Of a stretch of 64,000 nt of DNA, positions 7,128 through 15,595 are shown piece after piece. The stretch comes from Stieleria magnilauensis (GTDB taxonomy: Bacteria > Planctomycetota > Planctomycetia > Pirellulales > Pirellulaceae). The notes under the pieces are model-generated. The model did no database searches and was not told where the DNA came from. It was given only the letters and a program-made list of their open reading frames with translations. Location: NCBI GenBank assembly GCA_007753675.1, contig CP036432.1, positions 3,818,394 through 3,882,393 on the forward strand. The letters run 5' to 3'. Both the position numbers and the translations under genes were made by a program. The number at the start of each line of letters is the position of its first letter. Position 1 is the first letter of the stretch.

Positions 7128-10100
7128 GCAATCGATTGATTGACATCATTCGGTCGGAAGACGATTCGGTTCGGCACCGTTCCTTGGAATCGGTCGTCGC
7201 CGACGCCGACACGCAACAACTGCTCGAGCATTGCCGACAACTGGACGCCTACCGACGGACCGAAGACAACCTTTATTGTCGCGTCCGCGCCTTGTTCTTT
7301 CTCTCCTCGATCCACCGCTATCACCTGCCGGATCGACTCGAGCAGGAGCTTACCGATTCGACCGCGCGACGCTGCGACGGATTGATCCCCTTTAGCGGTT
7401 ATGAGCATCTGCTTTCGCGTCGCTTCGGCGAGGCGATCGATGAATTTCTTCAGACCCAGGAAACGTCCGGCCCCAGCGATGCGGTCAGCAGCGCCTTGGC
7501 CCAAGCGTATCACCAACTGGGTTTTCAAACGCTGGCCGACCAGGTGCGAAAAAGCGTTCGCACGGTCCGCGGCAATCAATGGATGTTTCGCCTGGGGCAC
7601 CCGATCGACCATCCGCTACGGCTGCGGCGTGAATTGCTCGACGGCGATCAACAACACGGTGTGATGCCGTTGCTGTGTGAAACGACCGCAGTCCGCATGG
7701 ACCTTTCGCACAGCGCCTGGAGCGACATCTTTTTTTTAGGGATGGACTACCCCGAAGGCGCGCGGGTGTTGAACATCTCGGTCGACCTGGGTGTGCGTGG
7801 TCGAGACGATCACCCCAGCCCGCCGATTGAAACCTACCTGCGGGTGATCGACGAACCGGTGTTCCGATTGGCCAGCGTCGACTTGGCGGCAACCGCCGAC
7901 GTGACAACGATCGGCGAGATGTTCGATTTTGCCCGCGATTATTTAGGCTTGTTGAAAGCGGCCGTCATCGCCGCGGGCATCGTTCCGCCGGGGCTGGAAG
8001 GCTGTGGTCGACCGATCAGCGAATTGCTGACCCAACTGGTCGGTCCCGGCAAAGGTCTGGAACTGGTCTCCAAGATCAACGACATCCCCAAGGGGTCGCG
8101 GTTGGCCGTGTCGACCAACCTGCTCGGCTCGCTGATTTCGATTCTGATGCGTGCGACCGGACAGATCGAATCACTGACCGGCGGATTGACCGAATCCGAG
8201 CGGCGTCTGGTGGCAGCCAGGGCGATTCTGGGTGAATGGATCGGCGGCAGCGGAGGCGGCTGGCAGGATTCCGGTGGGGTCTGGCCGGGCATCAAACTGA
8301 TTTGTGGCACCGATGCCGGCGAGGGAGATCCCGAGTACGGCGTCAGTCGCGGACGATTGATGCCAGTCCACGATGTCTTTGATCGCAAACGGGCGACCGA
8401 GCAAACCCGTCAAAAATTGCAGGACTCGCTCGTCTTGGTGCACGGCGGCATGGCGCAAAACGTTGGCCCGATCTTGGAAATGGTGACTGAGCGTTACCTG
8501 CTGCGCAGCGAAGCGGAATGGATCGCCCGCAGTGAAGCGATGTCGATTCTCGATGAAGTCGTGGCGGCGATCGAGTCGGGCGATATTCGCAAGATCGGCC
8601 AAGCCACCACTCGCAATTTCCAAGGCCCGTTGCAGACCATCATTCCCTGGGCGACCAACCGTTTCACCGATCGACTGATCGACGCCTGTCGTGACCAATA
8701 CGGCGACCAGTTCTGGGGCTTTGTCATGCTGGGCGGCATGTCCGGCGGCGGCATGGGGTTCCTGTTTGATCCGTCGATCAAAGCGAAAGCGAGCGATTGG
8801 CTTCAATCCAAGATGATCGAAGTCAAGACACAGTTGCAGACCGCGTTGCCATTCGCCATGGACCCGGTCGTTTATGATTTTTCGATCAACGATCATGGCA
8901 CTTGGGCAGAACTGCGAACCGGCGGCGATGGGATCATGCCCGACCGCTATTACCAATTGGTCCTGCCCGGACTGCTGCGAACGGCGCCGCGTGATTTGTC
9001 ACCCAACCGACGGTCGGAGCTGCAGTCGATCGCGCGGCGCTGCGCCGAAGGACAGATCGCGACGACTGCCTCGTCGAAACTGTTGCAAAGCGTCCTCCCC
9101 CACGACGAATCCAAGCAGCGATCTGGCGGCTCCTTGCACGAACTGTTGCACGCGATCGGGTTCGACGCCGAACAACACGAACAAATCCGTGCCGATCTGA
9201 AAAACGGACGCATCGGATTGGCACAGAACCGGCTCTCGCCCAGCACCACGATTCGCGACGTCGGCCCGGAGCACGTCACCGACGTCCGCCAAGGCTGTGC
9301 GGCGAAAGACATTCGGGCAGGGAAACAGGCGATCGCCGACGGACAGGTCGCGGTTGTGACGCTGGCGGCGGGCGTGGGAAGCCGCTGGACCGAAGGCGCC
9401 GGCGTCTGCAAGGCACTACACCCCTTCCATCGGTTTGCCGGCCGCCACCGAAGTTTTCTGGAAGTCCACCTGGCAAAGACGCGCGCGACCACACGCGCGT
9501 TCGGTGGACCAATCCCACACGTCTTCACGACCAGCTATTTGACCGACGCCCCGATTCGAGAACACCTGCAGCAGAACGATGATTTCGGGTTCGAGTCGGG
9601 TGTTGAAGTTTCCACCGGTAAGAGTGTCGGATTGCGAATGGTACCGACCGTCCGCGATCTCCATTTTCTTTGGGAGGAAACGGCCAGCCAGGTCTTGGAT
9701 CAACAGCAGCAAAAGGTTCGCGAGAGTGTTCGCGCGGCGCTGATGAATTGGGCCAAAGCGACCGGCGAAGCGAGTGACTATACCGACAACGTCCCCAACC
9801 AGTGTCTGCATCCGGTCGGTCACTGGTACGAAGTTCCCAACTTGCTGCGAAACGGAATGCTGCATCAATTGTTGCAGGATCAACCGTCGCTTCGCTATCT
9901 GCTGCTTCACAACATCGACACGCTCGGTGCAAACGTCGACCCCGGGCTGCTGGGGATGCACATGCGGAGCGGCGCCGAACTCAGTTTCGAAGTCATCCCG
10001 CGTCGCTTGGAAGATCGCGGCGGCGGACTGGCGCTGGTCGCCGGCCGGCCCCGATTGGTCGAAGGGCTCGCGATGCCGGACGAACGCGTCGAATTCGATT

Positions 10101-10474
10101 TATCGTATTACAACTCGATGACGACCTGGATCGATCTCGACAAGTTGCTGCAAACGTTCGGACTGACGCGCGAGGATTTGGCCAATCAAACCAAGGTCGA
10201 TGCGGCGGTTCGCAAGTTGGCAAAACGATTGCCCACCTACGTCACGCTGAAAGATGTCAAAAAACGTTGGGGCCACGCTCAAGAAGACATCTACCCGGTG
10301 GCCCAATTCGAAAAACTGTGGGGCGACATGACAGCGCTGCCGGAAGTGGAGTGTCAGTTCATGGTCGTCCCCAAGCGTCGCGGACAACAACTCAAGGAGC
10401 AAGCTCAGCTCGATCCTTGGAAACGCGATGGTTCGGCCGATGCGATCGATTCGCTCTGTGATTGGAGCGACTGA
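7124..10474 (+). CDS. Fusion of fucokinase-like GHMP kinase and UDPGP-family nucleotidyltransferase
   Basis: 1116 residues. After a helical N-terminal region, VRMDLSHSAWSDIFFLGMDYPEGARVLNISVDLGV (about 191-225) matches the GHMP N-terminal region of L-fucokinase/FKP enzymes (RVDLxGGWSDTPP...GGAVLN). GGSGGGWQDSGGVWPG (about 374-389) matches the kinase glycine motif and GGWQD of fucokinases. GGMSGGGMGFLFDP (about 537-550) is the C-terminal GHMP glycine motif. From about 743, VVTLAAGVGSRWTEGAGVCKAL is a UDPGP (Leloir) nucleotide-binding loop, continuing through YLLLHNIDTLGANVDPGLLG to the end. The likely reaction is phosphorylation of a free sugar followed by nucleotidyl transfer, as in FKP, but with the domains in the opposite order and a UTP-type transferase. 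The sugar is unknown. The start overlaps the GalU-like gene. Confidence 0.8.
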   Translation: MSNRLIDIIRSEDDSVRHRSLESVVADADTQQLLEHCRQLDAYRRTEDNLYCRVRALFFLSSIHRYHLPDRLEQELTDSTARRCDGLIPFSGYEHLLSRRFGEAIDEFLQTQETSGPSDAVSSALAQAYHQLGFQTLADQVRKSVRTVRGNQWMFRLGHPIDHPLRLRRELLDGDQQHGVMPLLCETTAVRMDLSHSAWSDIFFLGMDYPEGARVLNISVDLGVRGRDDHPSPPIETYLRVIDEPVFRLASVDLAATADVTTIGEMFDFARDYLGLLKAAVIAAGIVPPGLEGCGRPISELLTQLVGPGKGLELVSKINDIPKGSRLAVSTNLLGSLISILMRATGQIESLTGGLTESERRLVAARAILGEWIGGSGGGWQDSGGVWPGIKLICGTDAGEGDPEYGVSRGRLMPVHDVFDRKRATEQTRQKLQDSLVLVHGGMAQNVGPILEMVTERYLLRSEAEWIARSEAMSILDEVVAAIESGDIRKIGQATTRNFQGPLQTIIPWATNRFTDRLIDACRDQYGDQFWGFVMLGGMSGGGMGFLFDPSIKAKASDWLQSKMIEVKTQLQTALPFAMDPVVYDFSINDHGTWAELRTGGDGIMPDRYYQLVLPGLLRTAPRDLSPNRRSELQSIARRCAEGQIATTASSKLLQSVLPHDESKQRSGGSLHELLHAIGFDAEQHEQIRADLKNGRIGLAQNRLSPSTTIRDVGPEHVTDVRQGCAAKDIRAGKQAIADGQVAVVTLAAGVGSRWTEGAGVCKALHPFHRFAGRHRSFLEVHLAKTRATTRAFGGPIPHVFTTSYLTDAPIREHLQQNDDFGFESGVEVSTGKSVGLRMVPTVRDLHFLWEETASQVLDQQQQKVRESVRAALMNWAKATGEASDYTDNVPNQCLHPVGHWYEVPNLLRNGMLHQLLQDQPSLRYLLLHNIDTLGANVDPGLLGMHMRSGAELSFEVIPRRLEDRGGGLALVAGRPRLVEGLAMPDERVEFDLSYYNSMTTWIDLDKLLQTFGLTREDLANQTKVDAAVRKLAKRLPTYVTLKDVKKRWGHAQEDIYPVAQFEKLWGDMTALPEVECQFMVVPKRRGQQLKEQAQLDPWKRDGSADAIDSLCDWSD

Positions 10475-10504
10475 GTCGCCGCCGGGGCGTCAGCCGGCAG
10501 GACG

Positions 10505-10532
10505 ATCATTCTGCCCCCATCATTCTGCCCCC
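10505..10532. repeat. Two tandem copies of ATCATTCTGCCCCC
   Basis: A 14-bp unit occurs twice back to back at 10505-10518 and 10519-10532, in the 64-base gap between the fusion gene and the end of a convergent gene. The reverse complement of the same motif (GGCAGAATGATGGG) is duplicated at 43427-43456, also right at the 3' end of a gene, so this is a dispersed element. Confidence 0.85.
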
Positions 10533-10538
10533 TCCCGA

Positions 10539-11045
10539 TCACGCCGACGGCCCACCAGCCACCCCCATCGACCGATTCCAATTCGCGATCCAGGCTCGGA
10601 CGCGTCGGGCGAATTCCGGCGGAGTCGCTCCGACGGTTTGCAGGAGAGTCTGATCGCCGGCAAGCATCATCCGATCGAGCGTCGCGTCGATTTGTTGCAA
10701 GCGGTCAGAAAGCCGTTGTAGAATTGCGGCTTCATCGTCTGCGGAGATCGGTTCGGTCACCATCCGTAATCGTTCGACGGGGCGATCGATGGATTCGTGT
10801 GGCTGACGCAGGCGGACCAGTTTTCCGTTTTCTGCTTTCAAACGACACGAATCGATAAAGACGCGTCGCAGCCGGCAAGACTCATCGAATTGAAACACCG
10901 GATCCTGGTCCCAATACAGACTCAGCTGCCCTTGGGATCGGAACCCGATCACGACTTCGGCTCGGTCCACCCACAGTCTGCCGCGAACCGGCATTGCGGT
11001 CCCATCGCGGAGCAAGTCTTCACGGTCGTCGGTTTGCTTTGCCAT
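10539..11045 (-). CDS. Hypothetical protein (168 aa)
   Basis: Soluble, no signal peptide or membrane segment. Residues 1-80 are beta-rich (GRLWVDRAEVVIGFRSQG, SLYWDQDPVFQFDESCRLRRVFID). The second half is an amphipathic helix (ADDEAAILQRLSDRLQQIDATLDRMML) and the C-terminus ends APPEFARRVRAWIANWNRS-like. I do not recognise a family. It starts 13 bases from the divergent gene at 11059, so the two starts share a very short region and cannot both have ordinary separate promoters within it. Confidence 0.7.
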   Translation of the reverse strand: MAKQTDDREDLLRDGTAMPVRGRLWVDRAEVVIGFRSQGQLSLYWDQDPVFQFDESCRLRRVFIDSCRLKAENGKLVRLRQPHESIDRPVERLRMVTEPISADDEAAILQRLSDRLQQIDATLDRMMLAGDQTLLQTVGATPPEFARRVRAWIANWNRSMGVAGGPSA

Positions 11046-11058
11046 CAGGAGCGAGAGA

Positions 11059-11616
11059 ATGACGAATCAAATTCAAATGCAGCCGACGTTTCGTGTCCAG
11101 CTTCCTTGGGAACGCGAGGAGGCCAAACAACGGCTTCGCCGTGCGATTCAATCTGACGAACTGTCTCCCCACGCGGAAGCGGCCGGTTGGGTGATCGATT
11201 TCCAGATCGAATCGGCGGACAAACGGTTCTGGTCGCCTCATCTATCGGTCCAATTGAACTGTATCGACGAGCCGCAGTCTAGCGAGGCATTTTGTCGATT
11301 TTCGCCACGGCCCGAAATCTGGACGATGGTGATGGCGATTTACCTGGTCGCGGCCTGCTGTTTCTTCGGCGCGCTGATCTTTGGATTTGTGCAGTGGTCG
11401 ATGGGCAATCCGCCCTGGTCGCTGGTCGTGGTGCCGATCTCAATCGCCGTGATCACCGGGTTGCATCTGGCCAGCCTGGTCGGTCAGGGCTGGAGCCGTG
11501 ACCAGATGGATTTGCTTCGCGCCCGCTGGGACCGCACGCTGGAACTGGCGCGAGACCTGACGGTCGTTGAGTGTCAAAGGAGAGAGTCAGCGAATCCGGT
11601 ATCCCGTTCGGGGTAG
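11059..11616 (+). CDS. Hypothetical membrane protein (185 aa)
   Basis: Begins ATG with GGAGCGAGAGA upstream as ribosome binding site. Residues 1-90 are soluble (FRVQLPWEREEAKQRLRRAI..., a beta/alpha domain with CIDEPQ), followed by two membrane helices (MVMAIYLVAACCFFGALIFGFVQW and LVVVPISIAVITGLHLASLVG). A cytoplasmic helical tail RDQMDLLRARWDRTLELARDL closes the protein. No recognised family. The soluble-domain-plus-hairpin layout suggests a membrane-anchored accessory protein. Diverges from the gene at 10539-11045. Confidence 0.65.
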   Translation: MTNQIQMQPTFRVQLPWEREEAKQRLRRAIQSDELSPHAEAAGWVIDFQIESADKRFWSPHLSVQLNCIDEPQSSEAFCRFSPRPEIWTMVMAIYLVAACCFFGALIFGFVQWSMGNPPWSLVVVPISIAVITGLHLASLVGQGWSRDQMDLLRARWDRTLELARDLTVVECQRRESANPVSRSG

Positions 11617-11640
11617 GCCGCCGACATTCGGTTTAAGGTT

Positions 11641-11708
11641 TTAGCGGAACGGCGCGAGCCGTCCGGTTTGACCGTGAAAGACCGGAGGGCTCGCGCCCTG
11701 CCGCTAAC
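11641..11708. repeat. Dispersed inverted-repeat element, copy 1
   Basis: Arms of about 27 bases: TTAGCGGAACGGCGCGAGCC at the left pairs with GGCTCGCGCCCTGCCGCTAA at the right with few mismatches, around a short central segment. A second copy with about 90% similarity by eye lies at 43502-43567. Both lie just downstream of a gene. Confidence 0.85.
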
Positions 11709-11729
11709 AATGCTTCACAGCGCGATCCA

Positions 11730-12305
11730 CTACGCCTGTTCGGCTTGCTCATGCATGATCGTCAGCAGCCGGTTGATCATCGTGCTTTCCTTGTGAGAAA
11801 CCTTGCCCACTCCCAGATGCCCGCCGGACGCTTTGGCAACGGTAATCATTTGCTTCTCGGTCAAGTGGATCAATCGATTCGCGGCGTTGCGTGACATCTT
11901 TTTCAAAATCCCGCGCGTGTACCGTTTCCAAGCATCGATGCCCAATCCCGGCGGCTGTTTTTGCAACCACGTTTCCAGCACCAGCCATGCGGTGGAGTCT
12001 TCGCGAATCCCCAGCTTGGCGGCCTGTGACTGAATCACCTCGCGTTCTTCCGAGTCGGCGTGGTCTTCGGCCCACGCGACCAACACCAGCGGGATGAATC
12101 GCAGGCAGATCAATTCGTCGGCGGTGATCCCCAACTTGGAAAGCTCGTCGATCAATTGGGGGTCTTCGACACCGGTGCTGCGAACCAACGCGGCGCGCGA
12201 CGCCTCCGAGCCGGCTTCGGCATGGAGTCGCTGGACGATCCTGGCCTCCAACTCGGCGAAGTAGTGGGCCGCTTGTGACTTCGTGGTCTCTGGCTGGTCG
12301 GTCAT
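11730..12305 (-). CDS. TerB-like all-helical protein
   Basis: 191 residues from the ATG at 12305 (MTDQPETTKSQ...); the longer reading frame upstream adds only low-quality arginine/proline sequence. The centre, LRFIPLVLVAWAEDHADSEEREVIQSQAAKLGI, has the pattern of the TerB/TerB-like helical domain (hydrophobic helix, AWADG-type acidic turn, EEREAI helix). In that domain the acidic residues can bind metal. Role unknown; in this family proteins act in stress or metal responses. The C-terminal half contains basic helices (RYTRGILKKMSRNAANRL) and KSTMINRLLTIMHEQAEQA. The gene lies opposite the universal-stress pair, about 450 bases away. Confidence 0.65.
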   Translation of the reverse strand: MTDQPETTKSQAAHYFAELEARIVQRLHAEAGSEASRAALVRSTGVEDPQLIDELSKLGITADELICLRFIPLVLVAWAEDHADSEEREVIQSQAAKLGIREDSTAWLVLETWLQKQPPGLGIDAWKRYTRGILKKMSRNAANRLIHLTEKQMITVAKASGGHLGVGKVSHKESTMINRLLTIMHEQAEQA

Positions 12306-12750
12306 GATGGCTCTCGATTCAACTGGATGGCGGGGAGGACGACGTCGATCACACGTTCGCGGCAAGCGGCGGGTTGATTGAAGCCCGCAGGCGTGAGCGA
12401 CGGGCCACGCGGCGCCCCGCGCTGACGTGTCGCGCCTGGCGCGATCGCATTCGATTCGGAAGATCGACTCATTCGATGTCCCGAAATCAACTCGCGATGC
12501 TCTCCGCCTGAAGGTGCAACTGGAGGGCCAAACCGGGGTGGCAGGATGGTTTTACCGGTGTGATTGGAACGCGTTGTCATGATGTCACACATTGGCGCAC
12601 CACCGATTGAGACAAATGGCACACTGTGGGCCATTTCGCGCGCTCGATGGAAATTCAAATGATCGAGAGGGGCGATCTGACTGTCGTCGCACGTTCTGGC
12701 ATTCGATTTGCTTGACTGCTGGTTGATCACCACCCTGGAGAATTTTTGCT
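12306..12750. other. Intergenic upstream of the universal stress genes
   Basis: Contains the divergent promoter regions of the TerB-like gene and the usp gene. A minus-strand ORF covers it, but its composition (proline/arginine/serine runs, no motif) looks non-coding. The ribosome binding site CTGGAG at 12735-12740 belongs to the usp gene. I see no convincing regulatory palindrome. Confidence 0.5.
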
Positions 12751-13644
12751 ATGCATAATGTCTTACTTGCCATCGACGGATCGACCCCTTCAATCGAAGC
12801 CGCCAAACTGCTTGCTCACCTTCCCCATCCGGACAGTTTGGACCTGACGGTGTTGAGTGTCGTTCAACGTCCTTTCATTCACAGCAGCTATGCGACGGGC
12901 GAATTGCTGGAAAAGGCGTTTGAGCGAGACAAAGCCTTTGCCAACGAGACGTTCAGGCAGGTGGCAGAGATGTTCGACGGGGCCAATGTCACGATCAAGC
13001 ATGCGATGCGTGAAGGTCCGGTCGGTGAATCCATCGTCGAGCTTGCCGGATCGCAGAAACGAGATTTGGTGGTGGTCGGTGCCAAGGGGCATTCGCAAAT
13101 CACGCGTTTGTTGTTGGGCAGCGTCAGCGATCACGTCGCCACCCACGCCCCCTGCAGCACGTTGGTGGTTCGTCCCACGGGGCTGCACGAAACGGCACGT
13201 CCGATCCGAGTCTGCTTGGCGTACGAGAGCAGCGACTCGGCGTCCTTGGCGTTGGAAGAGATCGCAGAAGTCCCTTGGAAAACGGGCACCGATTTTCATC
13301 TGCTGACGGTCGAAACCTACCTTTCGGACTTCATCGGTCAGCGCATCGCGGACGAGGGCATCGAGATCTCGTCGCACTACCTCGACGGTCTCTCTGACGC
13401 CAAAGAGCGACTGGCCGACGTGGCCCCGCACGCCAAAACGCATCTGGTCAAAGGGGATCATATCGGCGAAAGCATCGTCACCTTTGCCGAAGACAACGCC
13501 ATCGACTTGCTGATTGTCGGTGAGACGCCTCGGAGCGCGGTGAATCGATTCCTATTGGGCAGCACGTCGCGGTATGTCTTGCGTCATGCACCTTGCAGCG
13601 TCTGGGTGACACGCAATCGAGCGGTCAAACACTTGGACTCTTAA
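12751..13644 (+). CDS. Universal stress protein, two UspA domains
   Basis: 297 residues in two Usp repeats. Domain 1 begins MHNVLLAIDGSTPSIEAAKLL and ends with the ATP-binding signature VVGAKGHSQITRLLLGSVSDHVATHAPCSTLVV (G-2x-G-9x-G-S/T). Domain 2 ends with LLIVGETPRSAVNRFLLGSTSRYVLRHAPCSVWV, where the GxxG part is less complete. Such tandem Usp proteins bind ATP and are induced under starvation, low oxygen or oxidative stress. Start supported by CTGGAG ten bases upstream. A second, homologous tandem Usp gene follows 32 bases downstream, so the pair is one transcript and probably a gene duplication. Confidence 0.92.
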   Translation: MHNVLLAIDGSTPSIEAAKLLAHLPHPDSLDLTVLSVVQRPFIHSSYATGELLEKAFERDKAFANETFRQVAEMFDGANVTIKHAMREGPVGESIVELAGSQKRDLVVVGAKGHSQITRLLLGSVSDHVATHAPCSTLVVRPTGLHETARPIRVCLAYESSDSASLALEEIAEVPWKTGTDFHLLTVETYLSDFIGQRIADEGIEISSHYLDGLSDAKERLADVAPHAKTHLVKGDHIGESIVTFAEDNAIDLLIVGETPRSAVNRFLLGSTSRYVLRHAPCSVWVTRNRAVKHLDS

Positions 13645-13676
13645 ACCACACCACCACCTCTCTGGAGCGTGAGACG

Positions 13677-14636
13677 ATGAAAGTCTTGCTAGCGACCGAT
13701 TGTTCTCAGCAGGCGGCAGCGGCCGCAAAATTTCTGCGCTCGCTGAAATTCACCGAGCCGATGAGCTTGACGATCATCACCGCGCTCGGCGACCCCTACG
13801 GGTCAAGCCCAGAATCGACCCAGCATTGGTTTCCCGAACTGCTTCGACAAGAACGTGCGCGGGCGGAAGTGCATCAAGCCGACATGGCAAAGCTATTGCG
13901 CGAACGCTGCACACGTATCGATACGATCTGTCGTCCGGGCCATCCGGTCAAAGTCGTCTTGGGCGAAGCCAAGGATTTGGACTGTGATCTGATCGTCATC
14001 GGTGCCCGCGGCCACTCGTTCTTCGGCCGTTTGTTGATCGGCAGCGTCTCGGACAGCATCGCCACGCACGCCAAATGCTCGGTGCTGGTCGTCCGCCCGC
14101 CGGAAGAGGAAGATAGTCAACGCGACGCCGATGCGTCCAAGGCCAATCGAATCCTGATCGGTTACGACAGCTCGAAAGCGTCTCGTGATGCCGTCGAAGA
14201 GCTCATGGCACTCGATTGGCAGGCCGACACCGAGGTCGAATTGCTCAGCGTGGCTCCGATCTACGATTATCTGCTCGGCAACGGTTTGTCGACCGCCGCG
14301 ATCGCCAACGAAGAGGAGATTTTCAAGGAGATGAAGCAGGGTGGTGATCAGATGAAGGACCGCTTGATCAAGAAATTGCCTAAGACCCAATCGGTGATCA
14401 TTCATGACCAGCGGGTCGGAGACGCGATCGCCGATCTGGCGGACAAAAGTGATTCCGATCTCGTCGTCGTCGGTGACTCCGGTCACAGCTTGCTGGACGA
14501 CTTCCTGCTCGGCAGCACCACAAAGTACGTGTTGCGTCATGCCCCCTGTAGCGTCTGGATCTCCAGGCACCACCGCACCAACCCTGATCCAGACACGACC
14601 GCGGCCGACGCAGTCTCCAACGGGACTTCAGAATGA
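13677..14636 (+). CDS. Universal stress protein, two UspA domains (paralog)
   Basis: 319 residues from ATG 13677, preceded by TCTGGAGCGTGAG; the reading frame extends further left but that part overlaps the preceding gene. Domain 1 begins MKVLLATDCSQQAAAAAKFL and carries VIGARGHSFFGRLLIGSVSDSIATHAKCSVLVV. Domain 2 carries VVVGDSGHSLLDDFLLGSTTKYVLRHAPCSVWI. The ATP-binding GxxG(9x)G(S/T) pattern is intact in both halves. Co-transcribed with the preceding Usp gene. Its 3' end overlaps the convergent LuxR-type gene by 9 bases (14628-14636). Confidence 0.92.
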   Translation: MKVLLATDCSQQAAAAAKFLRSLKFTEPMSLTIITALGDPYGSSPESTQHWFPELLRQERARAEVHQADMAKLLRERCTRIDTICRPGHPVKVVLGEAKDLDCDLIVIGARGHSFFGRLLIGSVSDSIATHAKCSVLVVRPPEEEDSQRDADASKANRILIGYDSSKASRDAVEELMALDWQADTEVELLSVAPIYDYLLGNGLSTAAIANEEEIFKEMKQGGDQMKDRLIKKLPKTQSVIIHDQRVGDAIADLADKSDSDLVVVGDSGHSLLDDFLLGSTTKYVLRHAPCSVWISRHHRTNPDPDTTAADAVSNGTSE

Positions 14637-15146
14637 GATCGATTGCAGCGGAGCCGCGTTGGGGTGACAGTAGCGGGCGGCAAAGCCCGTGAGTGATTCG
14701 ACACTGGGCAGCGCCAGTTTTTGTCGCGCCCGTCTCAAGTGCGTGTGAACGGTGCTCGCGCTGACGTCCAAGCGTTCGGCAATTTCACGGGTCGGGCAGC
14801 CCAACGCCAACAGTCCCAAAATCTCGCGCTCTCGATCGGTAAGCGTTTTCAGTTCGCTCGGGATCAACACCGACAACACGCACACGGCGACCTCCGGACG
14901 GTCCAGCGGCCACAACCATTCGCGTGAATGTTGGCCGCGTTTGTTCTCCAGCTCCAGTGTCGCCTTTTCACCGAGCGTGACGACCTTGGCAAAGGCCAGC
15001 TTGGCCCGCTCGCTCGATTCACCGGTCAAGTGCTTCCATGCCAAATCACCGGGTTTCCAAGACGGCTTTCGATCGCTACGCCAGATCACATGGCCTCGCC
15101 AGTCGCAGATCGTGACATTTATTCCATCCAGTATCACATCAGACAT
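14628..15146 (-). CDS. LuxR/GerE-type transcriptional regulator
   Basis: 172 residues. The C-terminal helix-turn-helix is unmistakable: LTDREREILGLLALGCPTREIAERLDVSASTVHTHLRRARQKL (about 102-144). The N-terminal 95 residues (DGINVTICDWRGHVIWRSD..., then ELENKRGQHSREWLWPL) look like a degenerate PAS-type sensor without an obvious phosphoacceptor Asp, so this is not a standard response regulator. It may respond directly to a ligand or redox state. Convergent with, and overlapping, the universal stress pair; whether it regulates them is inference from position only. Confidence 0.85.
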   Translation of the reverse strand: MSDVILDGINVTICDWRGHVIWRSDRKPSWKPGDLAWKHLTGESSERAKLAFAKVVTLGEKATLELENKRGQHSREWLWPLDRPEVAVCVLSVLIPSELKTLTDREREILGLLALGCPTREIAERLDVSASTVHTHLRRARQKLALPSVESLTGFAARYCHPNAAPLQSISF

Positions 15147-15595
15147 TAAGAATCGCCGTCATTTTGCTCGTATTGCGATGTTTCACGGTGCCCAACTCGC
15201 TTACAACTTGGCCTTCATGAATCGGACATTGTTCTTCGAAAATCCACCTCCAGGCGAGACCGGGGCAATCTCGCCGGGAGGCTTCGAAGCAATGCCGGAC
15301 ATAATGGATCTACTCCATTGCGGCTTTTCGATGCGGCGAGTTCTGATTAGATCCACGACATGGTTAACAATGGTGCTCCGATCGTCATCGTTGTACGTGT
15401 TGTAACGTCGTCGCCGATGGGGTTGACCGCCAATTTACCAATTCCTGATCGACCGCTGCGCTAGAAAAAGCTTCACCGCCGTGCCGCCGCGCGATACAGG
15501 TTCGTCGGCTGTTTTGACAGCCCCGCCCTTCAATCACGCGTTATCTGGCGGCTAATACCGCAACGACACGCGACAAAGACTCGAAGGCCGGTGCG
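15147..15595. other. Intergenic, no gene recognised
   Basis: About 450 bases between the LuxR-type gene's start and the end of the ExbB/ExbD operon. Reading frames here are short or antisense-like, and I see no protein motif, RNA gene or strong hairpin. Confidence 0.5.

Noticed and set aside
12302-12733. Minus-strand ORF of 143 codons upstream of the usp gene
   Set aside because: Translation is compositionally poor (Pro/Arg/Ser), without a ribosome binding site or motif, and it covers the expected promoter region.
14752-15405. Plus-strand ORF of 217 codons
   Set aside because: Mostly antisense to the LuxR-type gene; no motif.
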